Source of the DNA: Neoarius graeffei
Taxonomy: Eukaryota; Chordata; Actinopteri; Siluriformes; Ariidae
Assembly: GCF_027579695.1 (NCBI RefSeq)
Contig: NC_083577.1
Span: 29,600,698-29,664,697, forward strand
Reading direction: 5' to 3'
DNA length: 64,000 bases
Shown here: positions 56,243 to 64,000 of the stretch, in pieces
How the letters are laid out: each line of letters opens with the position of its first letter
Numbering within the stretch: position 1 is the stretch's first letter
Translations under genes and position numbers: made by a program
Notes under the pieces: model-generated
Seen by the model: the letters and a program-made list of their open reading frames with translations, nothing else
The model's database searches: none
What the model was told of the DNA's origin: nothing

Positions 56243-56365
56243 ACATGGCCTTGTCCCAACTTTTTTGAGATGTGTTGTTGTCATGAAATTTAAAAATCAG
56301 CTAATTTTTCTCTTTAAATGATACATTTTCTCAGTTTAAACATTTGATATGTCATCTATGTTCTA

Positions 56366-56736
56366 GCGGCACGGTGGTGTAGTGGTTAGCGCTGTCGCCT
56401 CACAGCAAGAAGGTCCGGGTTCGAGCCCCGTGGCCGGCGAGGGCCTTTCTGTGTGGAGTTTGCATGTTCTCCCCGTGTCCGCGTGGGTTTCCTCTGGGTG
56501 CTCTGGTTTCCCCCACAGTCCAAAGACATGCAGGTTAGGTTAACTGGTGACTCTAAATTGACCGTAGGTGTGAATGTGAGTGTGAATGGTTGTCTGTGTC
56601 TATGTGTCAGCCCTGCAATGACCTGGCGACTTGTCCAGGGTGTACCCCGCCTTTCGCCCGTAGTCAGATGGGATAGGCTCCAGCTTGCCTGCGACCCTGT
56701 AGAACAGGACAAAGCAGCTAGAGATAATGAGATGAG
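56366..56736 (+). mobile_element. SINE in the Tc1 3' part
   Basis: Complete head (gtggtgtagtggttagcgct, gggttcgagccccg), body and tail gagataatgagatgag; flanked by atctatgttcta (56354-56365, 56737-56748). Confidence 0.96.
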
Positions 56737-56842
56737 ATCTATGTTCTATTCTGAATGAAATATGGAATTTTGAAACTTCCACATCATTGCATTCCGTTTT
56801 TATTTACAATTTGTACTTTGTCCCAACTTTTTTGGAATCGGG

Positions 56843-56892
<50 letters not shown>

Positions 56893-56899
<7 letters not shown>

Positions 56900-57694
56900 A
56901 AAAACAAAAAGGAGTCCTTTTTTTCAACGTATACAGCTCCATTTAATAAACATTATTAGCCACTTTGCTAGCTAGCGGTTCATTAAAACGCTCCGCATTT
57001 TGTTTACGCCACCGGCTGCTATGGCTGTGGCTGTGATTTCATTTCATCCAGAACTCCATCCTAAACTGGCCACTACTACACTAACTAGCCTGCCTAAATA
57101 GCGCACTTCTTCATTGTGTTCCAACAAACTACTTAGTGTGCTAGTTTGCAATTTGAGACGTTGCCAGCACAGCAGACTGTTATGTACAATTAGCGCCCCT
57201 GCTGGCTGGAATGAATAGTAGGAATATCACTGCGCATGCACTGTACAGAATCAACCCCAAAAAAATGACACACTGCCAAGAATCCTTTAAAAAAATCCGG
57301 GATCCAGAAGGTGATCCGGATCGCCGCCAAAATTTAAAGGTCCCATGGCATGAAATTTTCACTTTCTGAGGTTTTTTAACGTTAAAATGAGTTCCTCTGA
57401 CCTTCTTAAGTCATCCCAGTGGCTAGAAATTTCATAATGTGTAAACCAAACTATGCCCAACATTTGAGAATGGCGCGTCAAAACGGCGCGTTGATAAACT
57501 CTTCCCTTTACTACGTCAGCAAGGGAGATGATCCCCACGCCCCCCCTCTGGATTCCCACCCACTGTATGGATTGCCCGCCCAGCTCAAAAGTTGCCACCA
57601 AACATGGAAGTTGCGCTGTACATGGATGTGACAACACAGAAAGGAGTCTGTTTTTACTGTCGACGGGAGAGCCCCTGAAGACGCAATGGCTTAA
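56893..57694. other. Unassigned sequence with repeat fragments
   Basis: No gene. A piece of the 54150 repeat is at 57275-57342, followed by aaaggtcccatggcatgaaa, a motif I recognise as the end of a common fish repeat, which runs to the retroviral LTR. Confidence 0.45.
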
Positions 57695-58556
57695 TGTTGG
57701 GGTTCACCCAGAAAGAGACCCCGAGATTCCTTCATGAGCCCCCTCGGATCCGGGACGAATGATAGAACGAGAGAAACAGACAAGGGAACACCTGAGTTGT
57801 TCACATGCCAGTTTATTCGCACAGTCACTTCGTCAAAGATGAAAGATTACAAACACCTTTTATAATAAATCATAATCTCTCCAAACGGCTATTGTGTCTG
57901 TCAAATGTGTGTGTGTTTGTATGTGACCTCAGAGAGGGGTGTGTGTGTGTGTGTGTGTCTGTCTGTCTATGGGAGGGTGTGAGTGAGTGACATCATTTTG
58001 ATATCTGTGTCTATGTGCTAGGTCAGCAAATCACATCTTAATTCCATATGTATGTGTGTGTGAATGAAACCTTCAATCATAAGCAAAATAATATTTCAGC
58101 AATTCGACAATGTTTTAAACAAAGACTATGTTTGGTCTAACAAAGAAGTGTTCTCCACTGGACGAAGGTCAGGCTACACAGGAACAGTTTAAAATCACTG
58201 CCATAGTATATGCAATAGTCCAAAATAATAAAGGCTCTAAAAAGCTCTAAAATATACTATAAGTAATATATACTATAAAAATATAATATAAGAGTCTTAA
58301 CTCTTTGTTCAGCAATAAGGCTACCATTACATCCAACATTAAAGTGTGTGTGTGGGTCGATCTGACACTAAAACAGACCTTGGTGGGTCCTTCAGACACT
58401 TCTCTGTTCAAAATACACATTTCATAAACAAAATGTTCCCAAACAATGTCCAGCCGAGACAGAAGGTCCTTTTTAACTGAACCTTAAGTTAACTCTTAAT
58501 TTTGTCACCATTTTAATAATAATACTTATAAGAATAATACTTATATAAACCTAACA
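57695..58556 (-). repeat. 3' LTR of the endogenous retrovirus
   Basis: On the plus strand it runs tgttggggttcaccc ... tataaacctaaca (862 bp); on the minus strand it starts TGTTAGG directly after the polypurine tract and ends CCCCAACA. A polyadenylation signal (ttattc, i.e. gaataa on the minus strand) lies near 57813. TG repeats occur at 57936-57958. Confidence 0.8.
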
Positions 58557-58949
58557 ATCCCCCCCTTTGATAATAGTATCACTATTATCAAATCCTATTA
58601 TCACTTCATGATCATATATGTGATTACATCGAGAATTAATCCTGAGTTAATCTTTGCCCTTCTTGACGTATATTGGTGCTCAGAGGGCGGGCATGCCCAA
58701 TCAGCCCTCGTCCCACCTCACCGGAGCTTAGAGAAACTCAAAACCTCTTAATTCCCAAATACACGCTACTTCCTTCAGAGTAATTTGTTCTAAAACAGTG
58801 AGGGAACAGAGTCCTGTAAGAATACAGAGTTTCAGAGCATAGAGATGTGTAATAATAGTAGAAAACGGCATCAGATGAAAGACATAACACATTCGTGTGG
58901 TGTGCGCTTGTGCAGTCCAGTTAGCGAAGTTAGTCCAGAAGATGTTGTC

Positions 58950-59190
58950 TCGAAGTCCAGCTCGAGCGGGTAACCCTGCTCCGAGCAATGAAGTGGTCCA
59001 GAAGGCTCGGGCGGGTAACCCTGCCCCGAGCAAAGATGAAGCAGTCACGAAGGCTCGGGCGGGTAGCCCTGCCCCGAGCAACAATGAAGCCACGAAACCC
59101 GTGATGAGGACTGTCATGGTTGTAGTGAGGATGATTGGTTCCAAACGGGGCACAAGATCTTTTCCCCTCTTTGTTCACAACGTCTTGAGG
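58950..59190 (-). pseudogene. env transmembrane remnant with a tandem repeat
   Basis: On the minus strand a hydrophobic stretch (TTTMTVLITGFVASLLLG) resembles the membrane anchor of a retroviral TM protein. It runs into three copies of a unit of about 54 bp (ctcgggcgggtaaccctgcc on plus, 58965-59090), so the original end is replaced by a GAGLPARAF-type repeat. The surface subunit is absent. It is not functional. Confidence 0.5.
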
Positions 59191-59221
59191 ATTCTCAGTC
59201 GAATCTGTGCAGAGCTCAGAA

Positions 59222-59255
<34 letters not shown>

Positions 59256-59339
59256 CTGGCCAGAGGGAGACTAGATAGGGACACAAAAAGCGTTAATAGC
59301 AGCAAACTTGTTATTGTAACACAACTTTGTTATGGAGCC

Positions 59340-60218
59340 TTCTTCAATCGAGTGGCATGGATCCACTGTGGAAAAAGATCAGTTAAAACAGCAGCAAAAG
59401 TAATGGCGACTATGTCTGCAGGCCCATTATATCGTTTTCCCAATTGTCCAAATCATTACTTTAAAAAGTCCCACCAGCACCTGTCTCCCACGTGAAAGGG
59501 GTGTGTGGTGGAGATAATATTGTATTATTGACCTTGGTACAAATTTTATGCAACTTATCTATAAGGGCTGCAGAATACTCATCCATATGCATCTTCAAAT
59601 CAGAGGTACCCGGAGCCAGAGTTCCCTTCTTCCAGGGGAGAACTTTATTCCCAAAAATAATTTCTTGGTGTCACACGAATTTCAGCCAGAATGAATTATG
59701 GATTACAGAAGCAAACCTGTGTCCTGCATGACCTTAATTAATTTGTCTTTCAATGTTCGATTAGTACGTTCTACGATACCAGAGGATTGAGGAATGTGAA
59801 AACACCAGTTTAGTTTAGAGATACTTACAAAGGTTTTGTGTGACTTTTGAGGTGAAAGGGGTACCCTTGTCTGAGTCTATGGCATTTGAAACCCCATAGC
59901 AATAATAATAATTATTATTGATTTTCTTATTATTTTCTTGTTGTTGTTTTGTTGTTCTGCTTTTATTGTTTTTTTTTTTTTTTTTTACTGTCCAGTGTTC
60001 TTAGGTACCTTGAAAGGCACTTATAAATAAAATGTATCATTATTATTATAACTACCGTAGGTATCAAAACGAGAAACTACCTTCGTGTTCTCTCGAGAAC
60101 AGGGAAAAACTTCTACCCATTTAGAGAATTTGTCCACAATCAAGATGACAAAAATCAAATGAGAAAGGAAGAGCGTATGTCTCATGCAGAATATCAGGCT
60201 GATATTGATTGAACACAC
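59340..60218 (-). pseudogene. Retroviral integrase, broken
   Basis: Minus-strand motifs in order: VDKFSKWVEVFPCSREN (core strand, 60155-60080), a DSDKGTPFTS region (second D, about 59885-59860), PQSSGIVERTNRTLKDKLIK (E helix, about 59800-59740) and a C-terminal DNA-binding end with PQWIHATRLKK (about 59345-59375). A repeat insertion at about 59885-60050 splits it, and stops and frameshifts lie throughout. It would have joined viral DNA to the host genome. Confidence 0.82.
59885..60052. repeat. Repeat insertion in the integrase
   Basis: ATT/AAT-rich start, T runs, then aggtaccttgaaaggcactt, ataaataaaatgtatcatta. The ending is a common fish repeat tail. Exact borders unclear. Confidence 0.6.
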
Positions 60219-60365
60219 AGAATAACCACAGAGGTGTGATAATATTATAAATTATAAAACAAGAACCGTCTGAGGGTTTAGAACAAGAACCATCAACAAA
60301 GATCCCTAGAGACCCCTATTACTGATAAATTAATTTAATGGGTCTGTAAATTTTGCAACACCTGT

Positions 60366-61150
60366 TTAACTTGATGTGACGAGTGCAAGCTCAATGGGTG
60401 AGATAAAAAACAATTTTTCCGCATCTAAAACCATCAAAGCACATGCGGAGACAGCCCCCAGACACAAAGGTAAGCCTTGAGCAACAATGTCTAATGTTTT
60501 GGATAAAAACGCACAATGATGCATCCCCCCCCCCACGCTCCCCAGAGGCTGTGCCCCGGTGTCCACAGGCATAGAGGTGGAAGGGCTTGAAGTGAGCAGG
60601 TGACCCAGGGGCAGAACAAAGGGTGCTTCTGAGGGAGTGATAAGCGACCACCATAGCGTCAGTCCAGGTCAAAGGATGTTGCAGTGGAGGAGGTTTTGTG
60701 TCTAGAATGACAGCCTTGAGAAAGTTCAAAACTTCAAAAGTTCAAATACTTAAGTGTCCATACAATATTGCAGCTTGGTTCTGGAAACCTTAAAGCCCTT
60801 ATGCGCCAGATGTTGGAGCAGGCGCAAGTGTCAGTGTCTTGGCAGATTTCTGGTGACTCAGCAGACACCAGAACACACAGACCACAGAGTCCCGAGGGAG
60901 GGAGAAGGTCACAGAGCGCATTATGAATTACAGCTGAAAAAAAAAACAGCAGGAGAGTCAAATGAAACCTTGAGTCCGAACGCTATCTCCTCATGTGCGT
61001 GAAAAAAAAGGCAGAACAGAGATCATTAATGGCAGGAACCTGTGATATTACAGAAGAAACGATCAATTCATTAATCTTACGTAAATCTTGTGTAAAACGC
61101 CAGGTACGAACTGGTGCACGGTCTCACCACGCCTAGAAGAGACTGTAGGA
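60366..61150 (-). pseudogene. Retroviral RT and RNase H remnants
   Basis: Minus frames: RTWRFTQDLRKINELIV at about 61108-61050 (RT palm start), then after a gap with no clear motif PLTWTDAMVVAYHSLRSTLC (60680-60620), HFKPFHLYACGHRG, and in another frame SKTLDIVAQGLPLCLGAVSA and KLFFISPIELALVTSS (60510-60370), which is the connection/RNase H region. Catalytic boxes are not seen. Frames are broken in at least two places. Confidence 0.72.
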
Positions 61151-61229
61151 TGACATGGATCCAGAGAGAGAGGTACTGCTTATTATAAACAGGATGCACA
61201 TGAATAGTTTCATGTCAATTTAAGTTCCA

Positions 61230-61292
61230 GGTTGCAGTGCAACAAAATGCGGAAAGGTTCAAGGACAATGAATACTTATACAAGCCAATGTA
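61230..61292 (-). repeat. Tc1-type end fragment
   Basis: ggttgcagtgcaacaaaatg ... tacttatacaagccaatgta resembles, with decay, the right end of the Tc1 at 23120-23187. Confidence 0.5.
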
Positions 61293-62048
61293 TCATAATC
61301 ATGATAATTTATGAAGTTTTTTTTCTTAATGGTTAAACAAAGATAAACCCAAGTCTCCGATTTATAAACAAAAAGTTATTCAAGTAAACGTTTGTTAACT
61401 ATTTCTTGCTGAAAAAAAAAATTATGGTTAACTAAATACATTAAAAGCCTATCCATTCCATATCCTCTGTGGTTTTTAAAGGCAAAAGTATGGAGGTTTA
61501 AAACTCAGCAAACAGTTAATCAGAGCATTTCATATCAATAGTTCGAAATTAGGAGGAACATGTTTAAGTTTAGCCTCATAAGTAGCAATAAGTTTAAAGA
61601 AAGATAAGGAGATACTTTATGTATATGGAATTTACCTAATAATATAAACAGATTACTTATTAAATTTATTATTGTGAGAAAGTGCCAAAAATAATGATTT
61701 TCTCTGCCCATTGCAGATTTCTGTGTGTCCTTGCCTGCTGTTCTTGCATGAGTTGTTTATATTATAGCTATCTGTAACAGTCTGGGAGTCTTATCTCAAT
61801 GTTGACTGAGAAAGAGACAGAGCATATTGCTACGGAACAATTATTCAAAATATTATTTATAATAGGACGACAATTATTCAAAAAATGTCAAAAAATGAAG
61901 TAAAAAGCGGGTTAGCTCGCTGTTGAACTAATTTCATGCTTCCCAGACAAGATAAGTCCACATTTCGCTAAAACGCGTCAGAAACAGGAGTATATAGGAT
62001 ATTTAAAGGTTAGAATTACATATGATTAATAAAAATACCACTACACCA
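61293..62048. other. Unassigned AT-rich sequence
   Basis: No frame or repeat recognised. Confidence 0.45.
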
Positions 62049-62088
62049 GCGGTGGTGAGAGCGCCGAATCCTAACCACTAGACCACCA
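62049..62088 (-). pseudogene. 5' half of a tRNA-Glu-like sequence
   Basis: On the minus strand tggtggtctagtggttagga then ttcggcgctctcaccaccgc: D arm with A box, and an anticodon arm with CTC, as in vertebrate tRNA-Glu. The first acceptor-stem bases, the T arm (B box) and 3' acceptor are missing; sequence after the anticodon arm is unrelated. It cannot be a functional tRNA. Confidence 0.8.
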
Positions 62089-62849
62089 CACGATCAGTTT
62101 AAAATAGATCAACATTAAACATTAGTTTAAACATTAAACTTTTCGGCATTTCCATTCACACGTAGGATAAATATATTTGATGCCTTTTATTATGCCTTTT
62201 AAACAGGAAGTGGTATAATACTCGATATTTTAAAAATGATTCCTGATAAATATCTTCAAATCTGAAAGTGATTTTGGCTAAATTAATCAAACTCTAAGCC
62301 TTAAATATATTTCTTCTGTTTTTACCATGTCTGTTTAATTTAAATGAATGTTTTAAAATGGTTTTTGTGTTGTATTTGCTTGTACAGTTATTTCATTATT
62401 TAAGGTCTGAACGCATAGAATTACTGCCCAAATCTGATGAGACGAGAGTTTTGCCCTAAAGAGCTGTTTTTTTCTTTTATCCAGTGCGCATGCCCAGTTC
62501 ACAAGCATCATGGGAACTGGAGTTCTCATGTTATTAATAATTTTGAAAACTTCGTATCCATCATTTATAAGATCTAGACATGAAACTGCATTAATAGCTG
62601 CACTATTAATTATTAAAACGCATTAATAGTCTTGTAGAGTGCTCGCGGACCTGTTCAGAGATCACCTCGCAGACCACTCGTGACTTTCCTGATAACCTTC
62701 CAGTTACAAGTTTCGGACTATCAACACACAATGAATATAAAATAAAATGCAGATGATCTACTCACCAAACGCTGAAACTAATTGATTAAGAAGCAGATTT
62801 TTCCTCTGATGATGTTAAGGGAAGAGGATCTCTTCTCTTGGATTTCTAA
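62089..62849. other. Unassigned sequence
   Basis: No frame or repeat recognised. Confidence 0.45.
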
Positions 62850-63455
62850 GGCAGCTGGGCCATAGAAGGTTCACGCTGCATGCTGCACGCTACACGTTCA
62901 CGTGAAGAACCGGACCCTGGGCCATTAAACTTCATGCTTGGATGTTCACGTGTTGCGTCTGTTCTACTTTGACCGAGTAACCAACAATATGGACTCTTCG
63001 GATGACGACGATTGCCTCATTCTGCTTTTACTGAGACAGAGGAAGAGAAAAAGGAACAGAATTTGGAGCCGAGAACACTTCCTTCTGAGAGAAACCCGTG
63101 GTGAATTTCACCGAACATTCTATAATCTGCTTGACAATCCCGATGAAGAACTATTTTTCAATTATACCATTCAATTATATTTTTTCTGAAGTTTTCCCCT
63201 GAAAGCATAGAGTTATCTCCCTAGACCCGTTCTGATTGGCTGGCGCGGCGGTGACCGCATGCATTGACTGGAATTTCCATCTTCACGCCTAGAAAAAAGT
63301 GTGCATGTTCATTTCTCGCTTCACGCGTGAAGTGTGCAGCGTGCAACGTGAACGCCGTTCTATGGCCCAGAGCAAGTCATGCTACGTTTGTCCACTTTTC
63401 TTTACACGCGTGTAGCGTGCAGCATGCAGCGTGAACCTTCTATGGCCCAGCTGCC
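62850..63455 (+). mobile_element. PIF/Harbinger element, internally deleted
   Basis: Inverted ends begin ggcagctgggccatagaagg and match perfectly for 47 bases; flanked by TAA (62847-62849, 63456-63458), the Harbinger target. It keeps the first part of a HARBI1-like frame. A decayed second copy of the terminal sequence lies inside the right end (63333-63372). Confidence 0.95.
62989..63189 (+). pseudogene. HARBI1-like transposase N-terminus
   Basis: ATG 62989 gives MDSSDDDDCLILLLLRQRKR, KRNRIWSREHFLLRETRGEF and HRTFYNLLDN, the acidic, Arg-rich start and W-x-R-E region of Harbinger transposases. It stops after 66 codons, before the DDE domain. Confidence 0.75.
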
Positions 63456-63458
63456 TAA

Positions 63459-64000
63459 CAGTGATGAGATTCACAGACGATTCGGATCTTCTTCGGGACG
63501 AAACATAAATGACTCGATCGAGCGAATCGATACAGACGCATCAACGGCATTTGTTGAGTTCATGCACACGTAATGGTTTGAGGAAAGTTCATACTTTAAT
63601 TTCATGCAGCATGAGAGTGTGATTATTGTTTACAATTTGAAAACAGGAATACAAATAAGGTTCCCGTAGTTTCTGAAGAATCAAGAGTGAATCAAGTAAA
63701 TTGATTCACACACATACGAGTTTGTTCTAAAGAATCGATTCAGTGAAGCTTTCGTTGAGATTAAAATGCACGATATACAGAATGTCCGTATTTTATACGG
63801 ATTTGATTCAATAAACATAGTATATGGGCGTACAAATAAAGTTATACGGATTCAAAAAAAACTTCAATATTTATTTAGAGCTATAATCAATTCCCACAAT
63901 GATAAAAGAGCACAACATTTACACTTTGTAGTTTTTTGTCAAACACTGAAGCTTTGTATTCATTCTTAAAGTTTATTGAATAAAAAGTACCTGGGATATA
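63459..64000. other. Unassigned sequence to the window end
   Basis: AT-rich, no gene. Short frames (63379-63573, 63766-63969) lack any recognisable domain. Confidence 0.45.

Larger units (their letters stand above)
54597..56846 (+). mobile_element. Tc1/mariner transposon with MITE and SINE insertions
   Basis: Inverted ends caaccccgattccaaaaaag and cttttttggaatcggggttt in TA targets (54595-54596, 56847-56848). The repeats continue inward (acaaagtacaaatt, aaaaacggaatgcaat). After removing the MITE at 55719 and the SINE at 56366 it is about 1.6 kb. The right TA has expanded into a TA microsatellite (56847-56892). Confidence 0.93.
57695..61150 (-). mobile_element. Endogenous retrovirus, decayed, minus strand
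   Basis: Reading leftwards: RT start (about 61150-61040), RT end and RNase H (60729-60370), integrase (60218-59340), a remnant of env (59190-58950), a polypurine tract (cccccccttt on plus, 58560-58568) and one LTR. The motifs fit gamma/epsilon-type retroviruses of fish. No 5' LTR, gag or full env is seen, and all frames are broken. It is an old, incomplete copy. Confidence 0.82.

Noticed and set aside
57419-57737. Overlapping short open frames with a Cys/His pattern
   Set aside because: CAVHGCDNT looked THAP- or finger-like, but the other ligands are missing and the sequence is part of a repeat.
58960-59095. CRISPR-like array
   Set aside because: Units are contiguous without unique spacers, and the genome is eukaryotic.
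58728-59274. Repetitive open frames on both strands (GAGLPARAF-type and PARAGNPAPSN-type)
   Set aside because: Both are translations of the 54-bp minisatellite. Only the minus-strand hydrophobic stretch was kept as a possible env remnant.

Overview
The window is a gene-poor, transposon-packed piece of a vertebrate nuclear genome, almost certainly a teleost fish. Evidence: spliced genes with GT-AG introns, a TRIM35-like (zinc-binding protein A33 type) gene of the kind expanded in fish, Gmr1-group and Sushi-like LTR retrotransposons, fish-type L1, DANA/HE1-like SINEs and many hAT, Tc1 and PIF/Harbinger elements. I cannot fix the species.

Layout. 1-745: 3' end of a Gmr1-like retrotransposon. 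989-13082: one Sushi-like chromovirus (413-bp LTRs, target duplication TTATA) carrying three later insertions, each with its own target duplication: a solo LTR, a hAT-type element and an almost full-length L1. 13616-24025: a complete six-exon TRIM gene (RING, B-box, coiled coil, PRY-SPRY) whose fifth intron holds a Tc1 element, containing a hAT, containing a SINE and a second hAT. 26445-27430 and 51139-53243: the two remaining ends of a second, dead TRIM copy, now about 24 kb apart.

Between the two ends lie: a set of MITEs and hATs nested in each other (28.0-34.8 kb); two similar promoter/leader copies (32.5 and 35.1 kb); a divergent 12-exon poly(A)-binding-protein-like gene (36931-41443) that has three RRMs and an MLLE domain, lacks most of RRM4 and carries an apparent 1-nt frameshift; more MITEs; and a second Gmr1-like element (46317-49703) with integrase upstream of reverse transcriptase. 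54597-56846 is a Tc1-type transposon whose transposase is broken only by a 256-bp MITE. 57695-61150 is a decayed endogenous retrovirus on the minus strand. 62850-63455 is a short Harbinger element.

Only two host genes are supported: the TRIM ubiquitin-ligase gene (innate-immunity family) and the poly(A)-binding-protein-like gene. The rest is a record of insertions. Because the TRIM locus is duplicated, one copy serves as the empty site for insertions in the other. The least ordinary items are the PABP-like gene with its duplicated leader, the tandem in-phase exons of the hAT transposase, a MITE inserted into a MITE of its own family, and a palindrome-bearing transposon with an apparent SWIM/YqaJ-type leader exon. 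No CRISPR array, operon or prokaryotic-type gene was seen. All family names come from reading motifs; no database search was run.
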